NCBI GenBank assembly: GCA_944321125.1
Contig: CALUKD010000029.1
Span: forward strand, 1-45,755
Reading direction: 5' to 3'
From: Candidatus Butyricimonas faecavium
Lineage (GTDB): Bacteria > Bacteroidota > Bacteroidia > Bacteroidales > Marinifilaceae
DNA: 45,755 nucleotides
Shown: positions 25,600 through 34,906 of the stretch, piece after piece
How the letters are laid out: the number at the start of each line of letters is the position of its first letter
Position numbering within the stretch: the first letter of the stretch is position 1
Position numbers and translations under genes: made by a program
Notes under the pieces: model-generated
Seen by the model: only the letters and a program-made list of their open reading frames with translations
What the model was told of the DNA's origin: nothing
Database searches by the model: none

Positions 25600-26760
25600 A
25601 TGAACTTTCATTTAGAACATCACATTGCAGAACTTTTATACAGAAGTATACGAGGAAAGTTATCTGATTTTGAGAGAGAAGAACTGAATCAATGGCGATC
25701 CGATTCTCCAATGCATGAAGCTTTTTTTATGCGTCTACAAGATGATGGATATATAGGCGAAGAGTTGGGAATCTTTATTAAAGGTGAAGAGAAAAATTCC
25801 GTTTTATGGGAACGTATTCGTGAAAACAGCATTCTTCGAAAGAGAAAAAGATTTATTAGATTTTCCCGTTGGGGTGCGGCAGCTGTTTTATTATTGGTGA
25901 TTTGTGTTTCTTTATTTATAAAGAAGGGGGAACAGGCAGTTGTTCCGGTTGCAATTCAAACGATATTACCGGGAAGTCATAAGGCAACACTGCTTATGGA
26001 AAATGGGGAGGAAATAGAACTTTCAGATTCTGTTCGGATGTCTATTGAACAGGGAATTATTGCTTCAAATAATCAATTGGAGTATGGTGATTTGGTAAAG
26101 GAATTGGCATCGGGGTATTATCATGTTTTAAAGATTCCAAGAGGGGGAGAATATCGTTTGAAACTTTCAGACGGAACTATAGTGTATTTGAATTCAGATA
26201 GTGAACTTCGTTATCCGGTAAACTTCAGTGCAACTTCTCGTGAAGTAGAGTTAAGAGGAGAGGCTTTTTTTGAAGTAGTAACAGATCCGCAAAGACCGTT
26301 TGTTGTGAATGCAGAACAAGTGCGGGTAAGGGTGCTAGGTACTTCTTTTAATGTAAATACTTACGATAAAGATTATATAGAAACAGTTCTTGTGAAGGGG
26401 CGTGTCGGGTTGCAGATGGAGGGGAATACTCAAGAGTGGCAAATTAAGCCCAATGAATTGGCTCGTTATGATCGAAAAAATAAAACGATGGAAGTGAAAG
26501 AAGTGGATATTTTGCCTTACGTGACTTGGAAAGAGGGACATTTCTTGTTCAAAAATCAAAGTTTGGAGAAAATAATGGATATCATGGCTCGCTGGTATGA
26601 TGTAAGTGTTGAATTTCAAGATGAATCAATAAGAAATCTTCATTTTACTGGAGATATCAAACGGCATGCGAATTTTTCTATTATATTGAAAGCTTTAACT
26701 TCTTCTGTAAATGTAAATTATAAATTGAATGGTCGAGAATTGATATTATATATGAAATAA
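25600..26760 (+). CDS. FecR-family anti-sigma factor
   Basis: 386 residues. A cytoplasmic N-terminal part (1-85) would bind the sigma factor. A single TM helix (WGAAAVLLLVICVSLFI, about 90-107) follows. The periplasmic FecR domain (about 175-275) contains LKLSDGTIVYLNSDSELRYP and ELRGEAFFEV. The C-terminal DUF4974-type domain begins near FLFKNQSLEKIM. It senses the TonB receptor through the periplasm and controls sigma activity. It is followed by a strong hairpin that separates it from the receptor gene. Confidence 0.94.
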   Translation: MNFHLEHHIAELLYRSIRGKLSDFEREELNQWRSDSPMHEAFFMRLQDDGYIGEELGIFIKGEEKNSVLWERIRENSILRKRKRFIRFSRWGAAAVLLLVICVSLFIKKGEQAVVPVAIQTILPGSHKATLLMENGEEIELSDSVRMSIEQGIIASNNQLEYGDLVKELASGYYHVLKIPRGGEYRLKLSDGTIVYLNSDSELRYPVNFSATSREVELRGEAFFEVVTDPQRPFVVNAEQVRVRVLGTSFNVNTYDKDYIETVLVKGRVGLQMEGNTQEWQIKPNELARYDRKNKTMEVKEVDILPYVTWKEGHFLFKNQSLEKIMDIMARWYDVSVEFQDESIRNLHFTGDIKRHANFSIILKALTSSVNVNYKLNGRELILYMK

Positions 26761-26765
26761 ATAAA

Positions 26766-26793
26766 CGGAAGGTGCGGGAACACCTTCCGCTTT
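26766..26793 (+). terminator. Terminator between fecR and the receptor gene
   Basis: CGGAAGGTG (26766-26774) pairs perfectly with CACCTTCCG (26781-26789), with a 6-base loop and CTTTT after it. It insulates the regulatory pair from the receptor operon, whose promoter should lie in 26790-26860. Confidence 0.8.
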
Positions 26794-26860
26794 TACACTC
26801 TTCATGTGCAACGGGAATTGCCAATAAAAGAGAATTTATAAATTAAAGTAATTCAAAGTT

Positions 26861-29800
26861 ATGAAAAAAAAGTGGTATTTACTTCTTTTTCCGAACTATC
26901 GGAATAGAAAAATTTTGAGGGTTATGAGATGGAATATCGTATTGATCCTTGTCTGTGTGTTACAAGTGGCTGCCATTGGGGTATCGGCACAAGAAAAGGT
27001 TTCCTTGAACCTGAAGGATGTATCTGCAGAACAAGTGTTTCGGGAGATCAAACGTCAAACGAAATATGATTTCGTGTATAATGAAGAGCAATGTCGGGAT
27101 CTGGGAAAAATGAGCGTGAACGTGAAGGATGAACCTGTAGGTAAGGTGTTGGATAAGTTGCTTTTGGATAGAGGATTTTCATGGGACTTGCTTGAAGGAG
27201 GAATCATTTTGATAAAAGTGCAAAGTAAATCTTCGGATAAAAGGCAAGAATTTAAAATAACGGGGAAAGTGACAGATCAAAGCGGGGAAGTTTTACCGGG
27301 AGTTGCTATCTTGATTAAGGGGACGACGATAGGAGTGGCCACGGATGCCAATGGGGAGTTTTCGTTAGTACTTCCCAAGGATTCGGTGGTTTTAGTATTT
27401 TCTTTTATCGGAATGGAAACTCAATATGTGGCAATTCCAAAGTTTAAAGTTGGTGAATATCATCAAGAGTTAAAAATCACGATGCAAGAAGAAAAAGTGG
27501 CATTAGAAGATGTTGTGGTCACTGGTATCTTTACTCGTAAAAAGGAAAGTTTTACGGGATCGGCTTCTACTTATACTGCAGCAGAGTTGAAAACGATGGG
27601 GTCCCAGAATATTTTACAGAGTTTGAAGACGCTTGATCCGGCATTCGCGATTTTGGAAGATAATCAATTCGGTTCGGATCCAAATCGCTTGCCGAACATG
27701 GAGATTCGAGGGAAATCAAGCGTGTTAGGATTGCGTGACGAGTTGGATGCTGACCCTAATCAACCCTTGTTTATTTTAGATGGATTCGAATCGTCATTAG
27801 CTGTAATTAATGATTTGGATATTAATCGTATAGAATCTATTACGATATTAAAGGATGCGGCTTCAACTGCTATTTACGGATCGAAAGCTGCTAACGGGGT
27901 TGTTGTGGTAGAAACGGTGAAACCTAAATCGGGAGAACTTCAGGTGAGTTATAACGGGAATCTCAATCTTTCTATGCCGGATTTGACCAGTTATAATTTG
28001 ATGAATGCAAGGGAAAAATTGGAATTTGAGAAATTGGCGGGAGGGTATTCTCCGGCTAATTGGAGCGCGGAAAAAGAAATTGAATTGAATGAATTGTATA
28101 ACAAGAAATTGGAAGCTATAGAGAGTGGGGTAAACACTTACTGGTTGGCCGAACCGTTACGCACGGGAGTAAATCAAAAACATTCTTTGTACGTGCAAGG
28201 TGGTGAAGGCCGTTTTCTTTTTGGTTTGGGTGTCGGGTATAACGGTATTTCCGGGGTGATGAAAGAGTCTTTGCGTGAAATCATCAGCGGTAATATTGAT
28301 TTGATCTATCGGATGGAAAAGTTTCAATTCTCTAACAAGTTTTCGATTAACGTGACGGATATAGAGAATCCTGTTGTACCTTTTCAATCTTACGCGGAAG
28401 CGAATCCTTATTTCAAGAAACGGAATAAGGATGGAATTGTCGAGAAATGGTTGGAGAAAAATGATTATTTTGAAGCGTCCAACCCGCTGTGGAATGACAA
28501 TTTGAATAGTCGCAATGAGGGAAAGAACGTTTCATTGAGCAATTATTTCGTGGCAGAATATTTTCCCACGACAGAATGGCGTGTACGTGCCCGGTTGGGA
28601 ATAACATACGGGAACAATGATACAGAGGTATTTTATTCCCCGGAGGACACGCGTTTTGAAGATACGGAAGCCTTGAAGAAGGGGGAATATACTTCAACGA
28701 ATACCCGGTTGAATCAAGCGGAAGGGGAACTTAGCGTGACCTGGGCTAAAGTGTTGGGAGTCCATCGGATCAATTTGGTCGCCGGGGGAAATTTCAATGC
28801 AAGCAAGTCTTTGGTTCAGGGGTATTCGGCACAAGGTTTCCCTGATGGGGATTTTACCTATCCTTCTTTCTCGAACGGATACCCGGAACACGGAATTCCC
28901 ACGTTTTACGAGAGTGTTTCTCGCTCTTTGAACGGTTATTTTAACGTTGGGTATTCATTTGACGATCGTTATCTGATGGATTTTAGTTTGCGTAGCAGCG
29001 GGTCTTCCGTGTTCGGATCTTCTAAAAAATACAACACGACCTGGTCTGTCGGTTTGGGATGGAATCTGCACAAGGAGAAATTTATCATGAATAACTTTAA
29101 TTGGATTAATTTGTTGAAATTGAGGGCTTCTATCGGTAATCCCGGAAATCAAAATTACGACTCGGCCCAAACATTGTTGACTTATGTATTCCAATATGGT
29201 TCGATGAATTATTTCGGGTTAGGTGCTATCTTGAATCAGGTGGGTAATCCTGATTTGAAGTGGCAAACCACGTTGGATAAAAATTTTGGTATTGACATTA
29301 CTTTGTTGAACAGGCGTTTAAATATCACGGTTGACTATTTTCATAAAGTGACGGACCCGCTTCTGATACGGATTGGGATGCCGTTGTCTTCTGGAACACC
29401 AACTTATATGACGAATGCCGGAGAACAAACCTCTCAAGGAGTGACGGCTACTGCTTCTTACTATATTATTCAGAATTTTGATAAACGTTTTTCGTGGATG
29501 GTACGTGCCAATCTGCGTACGCAGAAAACACGAATCGACAAGATTGGGGACAAATTGTCGTTGCTCAACGCGAGCGGAAAGGGAGCCAATACGGTTCGGT
29601 ATTATGACGGGGCGGACCCGGATGATATTTGGGCTGTAAAATCGGTGGGTATTGACCCGGCGAATGGTAAAGAGTTATTTTACGATGAAAATGGAAATTA
29701 CACGTATGATTTCTCATATGATGATGAGGTTATTTGCGGTAATACTCGTCCGAAAATAGAGGGGGTAGTGGGAACGTCTTTGAATTGGAAAGGATTGTCG

Positions 29801-30208
29801 CTCAGTTTGAATTTCCGTTATCAATTGGGAGCGGATGTGTTTAATGAAGCTTTGTTCAATAAAGTTGAGAATATCTCAACCGAGGGATTGAATAAAAATC
29901 AGGATAAACGAGCACTTTACGAACGTTGGCAAAAAGCGGGTGATATTGTGCGTTTTAAAAACATCGCTAATGCCGCATCCACTCCAATGTCTTCCCGGTT
30001 CGTGCAAGAGGAGAACGTGTTGACGTTGGAGTCTGTGTATCTTGGTTACGAGTTTTATGACGGTTGGATTCAGAAGCTCGGTTTAAGTAATCTAAAACTG
30101 CAGGTTTCTATGCGTGATGTATTTAGAGCATCTTCTATTAAGTCTGAGAGAGGTATTTCTTATCCTTTTGCTCGGAGTTTGGAAGCAGGATTATCGTTTA
30201 ATTTTTAA
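26861..30208 (+). CDS. SusC/RagA-type TonB-dependent outer membrane receptor with STN domain
   Basis: 1115 residues. The signal sequence is preceded by a basic leader and ends near VSAQ (about 44). It is followed by a secretin/TonB N-terminal (STN) signalling domain (about 45-120), a carboxypeptidase-regulatory-like domain (ITGKVTDQSGEVLPGVAILIKGT), a plug (ILKDAASTAIYGSKAANGVVVVET), and a 22-strand barrel ending in a terminal Phe (GLSFNF). The STN domain is the part that talks to FecR, so this receptor both transports and signals. The substrate is not readable; the companion genes suggest a peptide, glycan or cofactor. It is first in an operon with susD at a 12-base gap. Confidence 0.95.
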   Translation: MKKKWYLLLFPNYRNRKILRVMRWNIVLILVCVLQVAAIGVSAQEKVSLNLKDVSAEQVFREIKRQTKYDFVYNEEQCRDLGKMSVNVKDEPVGKVLDKLLLDRGFSWDLLEGGIILIKVQSKSSDKRQEFKITGKVTDQSGEVLPGVAILIKGTTIGVATDANGEFSLVLPKDSVVLVFSFIGMETQYVAIPKFKVGEYHQELKITMQEEKVALEDVVVTGIFTRKKESFTGSASTYTAAELKTMGSQNILQSLKTLDPAFAILEDNQFGSDPNRLPNMEIRGKSSVLGLRDELDADPNQPLFILDGFESSLAVINDLDINRIESITILKDAASTAIYGSKAANGVVVVETVKPKSGELQVSYNGNLNLSMPDLTSYNLMNAREKLEFEKLAGGYSPANWSAEKEIELNELYNKKLEAIESGVNTYWLAEPLRTGVNQKHSLYVQGGEGRFLFGLGVGYNGISGVMKESLREIISGNIDLIYRMEKFQFSNKFSINVTDIENPVVPFQSYAEANPYFKKRNKDGIVEKWLEKNDYFEASNPLWNDNLNSRNEGKNVSLSNYFVAEYFPTTEWRVRARLGITYGNNDTEVFYSPEDTRFEDTEALKKGEYTSTNTRLNQAEGELSVTWAKVLGVHRINLVAGGNFNASKSLVQGYSAQGFPDGDFTYPSFSNGYPEHGIPTFYESVSRSLNGYFNVGYSFDDRYLMDFSLRSSGSSVFGSSKKYNTTWSVGLGWNLHKEKFIMNNFNWINLLKLRASIGNPGNQNYDSAQTLLTYVFQYGSMNYFGLGAILNQVGNPDLKWQTTLDKNFGIDITLLNRRLNITVDYFHKVTDPLLIRIGMPLSSGTPTYMTNAGEQTSQGVTATASYYIIQNFDKRFSWMVRANLRTQKTRIDKIGDKLSLLNASGKGANTVRYYDGADPDDIWAVKSVGIDPANGKELFYDENGNYTYDFSYDDEVICGNTRPKIEGVVGTSLNWKGLSLSLNFRYQLGADVFNEALFNKVENISTEGLNKNQDKRALYERWQKAGDIVRFKNIANAASTPMSSRFVQEENVLTLESVYLGYEFYDGWIQKLGLSNLKLQVSMRDVFRASSIKSERGISYPFARSLEAGLSFNF

Positions 30209-30220
30209 AAAACAAGTGGT

Positions 30221-31711
30221 ATGAAATTACATGTTATCATATATTTAAGCCTGTTGTTGTTCGCGGGAAGCGGGTGTTCGGACTTTTTGGATGTGCAGCC
30301 CAAGGATAAACAGTCCGAGGAACAACTTTTTGCTACGCGTGGCGGTTTCTATACAGCCGTAAACGGGATATATAATAAATTAGCCGGTTCAACACTTTAC
30401 GGCAAGAATCTTACTTACGAGATGATTGATATCCTCGCTTTTCGTTACACGCCGCTATCCGTGAATAAATATTATACGGCTTTAGTGAAACCGGATTACA
30501 CGGATGAAACTGTTGAGGCTAATTTGTCGAGTATTTGGTCGTCAGCTTACGCCACGATCTTAAATTGTAACGTGTTGCTTAAAAACTTGGAGATTAGTAC
30601 CGGGGTATTAAACGAGCAGGAAAAGAAGGTGTTGACGGGAGAGGCTTTGGCCTTGCGCGCTTTCTTGCATTTGGATATGTTGCGCTTGTTTGGTCCCGTG
30701 TATGTGAAAAATCCGTCTGCGGAGGCAATCCCTTATAATGAATCGGATAAAGTTTCGGCGTTACCTATATTGGCGGCCGATACGGTAATGGGACGAGTGT
30801 TGCGGGATATTAATGCCGCAGAACAACTGCTTAAGGGGAATGATCCCGTGATCGAACAGGGGGCTATGGCTTCACTGGAAGAAGATCAGGAAGTGTACTT
30901 GCGCTATCGTCAATTGCGATTCAATTATTATGCTGTTTTGGCATTAAAAGCCCGGGCGTATTTGTATGCAGGGGATAAAGCAAATGCATTAACGGCAGCT
31001 CGCCAGTTGTTGGCAGATGAAAATGTGGCTAAACATTTTCCCGCGGTGGATCCGAATAAATTGTTAGCTAACCAAAGAACTCCCGATCGGGTTTTCTCTA
31101 CCGAGGTATTGATGGGGTTCTATGATAAAGCCCGGGCAGATATTTACACGTATTATTTTGATGACGAGACAGCCGGGAATAATTTCTTACAGCCTAAACC
31201 CAATTTCGTGTTGAGTAGTCTTTTTGGCAACGAGAGTCAGGATTATCGTTATCAAACACATTGGAAAACCGCTACTAGCGTGGGGGTACAGGGAGATATT
31301 TTTATAAAGTATAAAAAGATTGATAAACCTAAAGACGAGAAGAATCCCGATAAGCCGGACAAGGATTTGGAATATTTTCATGCCGTGTTGATGCCATTAA
31401 TCCGTTTGAGTGAGGTATACTACATCGCGGCCGAATGTGAACCGCTTCTAGCAGATGGATACGAGTGGTTGAGTCAAATACGGGCCAAACGCGGATTACC
31501 TGCTTTGCCCGTGAAAAATGAAAGAGATTTGCGAACGAAATTGAATAACGAATATGCACGTGAATTCTGGGGAGAAGGACAAACTTTCTTCTTGCACAAG
31601 AGGTTAAATACGGATTACTTGTGGATTGATGAAGCGGGATATAATTATAATGGAGCGAATTATTTTGAGTTTACCATTCCGTTACCGGCGGGAGAAATTG
31701 AAAATCGTTAA
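30221..31711 (+). CDS. SusD/RagB-type surface lipoprotein
   Basis: 496 residues. The lipoprotein signal MKLHVIIYLSLLLFAGSGCSDFLDVQPKDK has its lipid Cys near residue 19. TPR-like helical organisation and typical segments (GEALALRAFLHLDMLRLFGPVY and VYYIAAECEPLL) identify the SusD lid that closes the SusC pore and captures substrate. It ends with the usual C-terminal loop NYFEFTIPLPAGEIENR. It follows SusC directly and overlaps nothing. Confidence 0.95.
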   Translation: MKLHVIIYLSLLLFAGSGCSDFLDVQPKDKQSEEQLFATRGGFYTAVNGIYNKLAGSTLYGKNLTYEMIDILAFRYTPLSVNKYYTALVKPDYTDETVEANLSSIWSSAYATILNCNVLLKNLEISTGVLNEQEKKVLTGEALALRAFLHLDMLRLFGPVYVKNPSAEAIPYNESDKVSALPILAADTVMGRVLRDINAAEQLLKGNDPVIEQGAMASLEEDQEVYLRYRQLRFNYYAVLALKARAYLYAGDKANALTAARQLLADENVAKHFPAVDPNKLLANQRTPDRVFSTEVLMGFYDKARADIYTYYFDDETAGNNFLQPKPNFVLSSLFGNESQDYRYQTHWKTATSVGVQGDIFIKYKKIDKPKDEKNPDKPDKDLEYFHAVLMPLIRLSEVYYIAAECEPLLADGYEWLSQIRAKRGLPALPVKNERDLRTKLNNEYAREFWGEGQTFFLHKRLNTDYLWIDEAGYNYNGANYFEFTIPLPAGEIENR

Positions 31712-31722
31712 AAACAAGAATT

Positions 31723-32559
31723 ATGAAATTGAGAATAATATTATTTGCGCTAATATCATTTCCCTTTTTGTGGAGTTGCGATAAAAAAGAAATTCCAGTG
31801 TTCGCTAGCGATGATGCAGGAATTTATTTCCAGAGATTGACGAATGCTGTTTATGGTAGTACAACGGAATATTATGGTGATTCGACCGATTTTTCTTTTG
31901 CCGGAACGAATGCTTATTATACGAGTCACGTACTGTACGCTCCTGTTTTGACCATGGGGAAAGTGGTCGATTATGACCGGCCGTTTAAGGTTGTCGTTGA
32001 TATGGAAGAAACGACAGCTGTTGAAGGAAAAGATTTCGAGATCGAGTTAGACTCGCTGGTAATTAAGGCCGGAACAAGTAAAGCGGAGGTGCCGGTTCGT
32101 ATCATACGCACGGAGACTTTATTAGAGAAAACGTTGAAAATAGTGCTTCGTTTGCAAGAGAATGAACATTTTAAATGTTATCTGGAAACCTATAAAAACA
32201 CGAATCTTTACACGGCAAAAGGAGAGCAAATTAGTGGTGTTCGTTATGTTTTCACATTTAACGAGATGTATACGCAACCCAATTTCTGGAAAAATTACGC
32301 GGAAAAGGACTATTTTGGAGAATGGACGGCAAAGAAGTATCAGGTGGTAAATCAAGTGTGCGGGTTAACCCCGATAGATTGGCAATATGCTAACTATTAC
32401 GGGTATAAAATGCAATCTGCACGACTTCCCTTCTTCGCTCGAACCGTGCGAATTTATTTACAAGAGCAGGCTGATGCGGGAAATCCTGTAACGGATTCGG
32501 ATGGGAAGTATATGCAATTGGCCCCGAACTACGAGGTGGATTATTCTGATTATCAATAA
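31723..32559 (+). CDS. DUF4843-family lipoprotein
   Basis: 278 residues. The lipoprotein signal MKLRIILFALISFPFLWSCDKKE has a lipid Cys at about 19. It is followed by a beta-rich domain (KVVVDMEETTAVEGKDFEIELDSLVIKAGTSKAEVPVRIIRT) typical of DUF4843, whose members follow SusD in Bacteroidetes uptake loci. It is probably surface-exposed and helps bind the ligand; this is an inference from position. It starts 11 bases after susD. Confidence 0.85.
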   Translation: MKLRIILFALISFPFLWSCDKKEIPVFASDDAGIYFQRLTNAVYGSTTEYYGDSTDFSFAGTNAYYTSHVLYAPVLTMGKVVDYDRPFKVVVDMEETTAVEGKDFEIELDSLVIKAGTSKAEVPVRIIRTETLLEKTLKIVLRLQENEHFKCYLETYKNTNLYTAKGEQISGVRYVFTFNEMYTQPNFWKNYAEKDYFGEWTAKKYQVVNQVCGLTPIDWQYANYYGYKMQSARLPFFARTVRIYLQEQADAGNPVTDSDGKYMQLAPNYEVDYSDYQ

Positions 32560-32579
32560 TTGTTTAAAGAATTGTCAAT

Positions 32580-34193
32580 ATGAAAATAAAAAATGTAATA
32601 TTACTCTCGTTCATTCTCTTTTTGATGTCGTGCTATGACGACAAGGGGAATTATGATTATAGCGAGATGGCAGAAATTAAAATAGAGAACTTGCCCGAAA
32701 CGCTTGAAATTCTTGGAGGTATAGAGCATATTGTTGCCCAACCGAAGGTGATTTCTTCATTGGAAGGAGAGATTAAGGATGGAAATCCTAATTTCGAGTT
32801 TTCTTATAAGCTGGAGTTAAAGGGAGGAAGCCAATTATATAATGAAGCATGGGTAGATTTGAATCCGTCTAAATCGTTAAACTTGGATACGTTAATTTCA
32901 ATCCCATCGGGGAATTATGTCGTGTGGTTTGCGGTAAAAGATAAACGTTCCTCTATCGAGTATTCTACAACTTTTGACGTGAAAGTGACTTCTTCCACGT
33001 ACGAAGGTTGGTTGGTATTGTGTAACGAGGGTGAAGAAGAACGTGTGAGGATGGATATGATTTCCGTTATTTCGGCAGATCGGATTGAACCCGCTTATGA
33101 TTTGTTGTCTTTGTTAGGACTTCCCGATCTGAAAAAAGCAACGAAGATCGGATTCTATCCGGCACCTGTTGCCACGGGGGATGTTATTTATCTCATGTCG
33201 GAAGAAGGTACTTACAAACTTAACCAGAATACCTTCGAGACGAGTGATATGTATAACATTTACACGACAGACTTTATTGTAGCACCAAGCGATCCGGATG
33301 AAAGCATCGTTGAATATATGCCCTTGGCAAACATGGGCCCTCCTACTGCACGTGCTATTTTTGCCGTTTCAAATAAAGGGAATGTTTATGCATTAGTAAC
33401 GGCTGCGGGAGCGGCTTTTGAAATGCCAATCAATACTTCTGTTCGCGGGAAGTCCCCCGAATACCGTGTCGCCCCGTATGTTGGTATAAGTATGGTTCGT
33501 TACCCGGGAAACAGTACGGCCGCCTTGTTCTATGATATAGATAATAAACGTTTTGTGGGTTGGAGCTTCAAGAGCCCGACAAGTAATGACGTTAACCAGA
33601 TATTGACACCTGTTCCTAATCCGGAAGTCGGAGGATTGTTTGACTTTAAAACCGGAATGGATCTAGTTTACATGGAAGGAACTCGTTATTCGAATGGCTT
33701 GGTGTACGCCATATTGCAAAACGCTTCTGGGAAACGAGTTATATATGGAATTAATATGAGCGGAACGGGATTCGTGCAAGAGAGTAAATACGAAAATTTG
33801 AACGCCCCAGATTTCGATAAAGCTACAGTCTTTGCTTTCCATTCTCAGTTCCCTTATATGTTCTACGGTGTGGGAAACAAAGTGTATTTGCATAATTTGG
33901 GAACCAATATGACTTATGAAATGAAAAATATCAATTTGGGAGCCAACGAAGAAGTGACCATGTTGAAATTTAATTTGTATCATAATAATTATTGGTGGCC
34001 GGAACCCTCGGAAGAATTTATGGCCCGTCAATTCGAATTGATGGTGGGTACTTATGATAATAGTGTTAGTGGTGTGAACGGAGGAAAGTTGGGATTCTAT
34101 AAAGTGGATGGCGTGAATAATTCGATAACAAAACGAGTGGAATATTCCGGTTTCGCTCGGATAAAGGATGTCCGGTACAGGGAAAGACGTTAG
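32580..34193 (+). CDS. PKD-like family surface lipoprotein
   Basis: 537 residues. The signal MKIKNVILLSFILFLMSCYDDKG is a lipoprotein type with lipid Cys near 18. The N-terminal PKD-like beta sandwich (about 25-140, with the ending SSIEYSTTFDVKVTSSTYEGWLVL) and the rest, which suggests a beta-propeller-like repeat, match the PKD-like proteins found after DUF4843 in these operons. Ligand unknown. It is the last gene of the SusC operon, and no peptidase, hydrolase or dedicated enzyme follows, unlike many such loci. Confidence 0.82.
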   Translation: MKIKNVILLSFILFLMSCYDDKGNYDYSEMAEIKIENLPETLEILGGIEHIVAQPKVISSLEGEIKDGNPNFEFSYKLELKGGSQLYNEAWVDLNPSKSLNLDTLISIPSGNYVVWFAVKDKRSSIEYSTTFDVKVTSSTYEGWLVLCNEGEEERVRMDMISVISADRIEPAYDLLSLLGLPDLKKATKIGFYPAPVATGDVIYLMSEEGTYKLNQNTFETSDMYNIYTTDFIVAPSDPDESIVEYMPLANMGPPTARAIFAVSNKGNVYALVTAAGAAFEMPINTSVRGKSPEYRVAPYVGISMVRYPGNSTAALFYDIDNKRFVGWSFKSPTSNDVNQILTPVPNPEVGGLFDFKTGMDLVYMEGTRYSNGLVYAILQNASGKRVIYGINMSGTGFVQESKYENLNAPDFDKATVFAFHSQFPYMFYGVGNKVYLHNLGTNMTYEMKNINLGANEEVTMLKFNLYHNNYWWPEPSEEFMARQFELMVGTYDNSVSGVNGGKLGFYKVDGVNNSITKRVEYSGFARIKDVRYRERR

Positions 34194-34339
34194 GTAATTA
34201 CAGCAAACTCCCTCCCTCTTTCAGGCTCACTTGAACAAAGAGACGAGGAAGTTTGGTTATGGAAACAAGCATTTCTTTCATGTATTGTAAAATGGAATAT
34301 AATTACCAAATTTTTTTCTATCTTTAATAGAATCAAGTA

Positions 34340-34392
34340 TTGTCTTGTTGATAGGACAAAAATAGTTTGTATTTGTCCTATCAACAAGACAA
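34340..34392. repeat. Perfect 21-bp inverted repeat downstream of the Sus operon
   Basis: Bases 34340-34360 and 34372-34392 are exact reverse complements around an 11-base loop. The length and perfection exceed a normal terminator. There is no T-run. It may end the operon transcript or be a recombination or protein-binding site. Confidence 0.6.
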
Positions 34393-34485
34393 ATATAATG
34401 GAAGGATAAAGATATTTTGGAATCAGTTGTTACGGATAGTTAGATGTAAACAACTAAATATCAGAATTTTGTTATTTCTTCAACG

Positions 34486-34527
34486 GGAATGAAAGTTGTT
34501 TTACCAACTTTCATTCCTATTTGTTAA
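34486..34527 (+). terminator. Terminator-like hairpin
   Basis: GGAATGAAAGTTG (34486-34498) pairs perfectly with CAACTTTCATTCC (34505-34517) around TTTTAC and is followed by TATTTGTTAA. Probably a transcription stop for readthrough from the Sus operon. Confidence 0.6.
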
Positions 34528-34878
34528 TCAGTTACAATAATTATTACCTTACTGATCGTTTCTAGTGAGAACTAGAAGAAAAAGAATGGAAATACAATAG
34601 AGAAGTTACCTTTTTCTCGTGGATCATTCAGAGCTTAAACGGCGCTTAGACATTCCGTTATGGCTGATCAACGTTTGAGCTTCGAATGAGTTCTGGGTAA
34701 GGGGTATTATTTGGAACTTATCTGTCCTTTATTTGGAATATATTTGTGTATAAATCCTAGGTTAAATATTCTTTTATTTTACAATTTAATTTCGTTCGTT
34801 TATTTGCTCTCTTTAATGTGGGAGATTCTGTAATTACCAGCACTTGAATAACATATATAATAGGGAATGTCTTATTTG

Positions 34879-34900
34879 GGGTAAAACATAGTTAAAACAA
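34879..34900. repeat. 22-base direct repeat, copy 1
   Basis: Starts GGGTAAAACATAG and ends TTAAAACAA. An exact second copy lies at 36406-36427, on the other side of the IS and the tRNA fragment. It may mark an older recombination or attachment event. Confidence 0.6.
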
Positions 34901-34906
34901 AGATAG

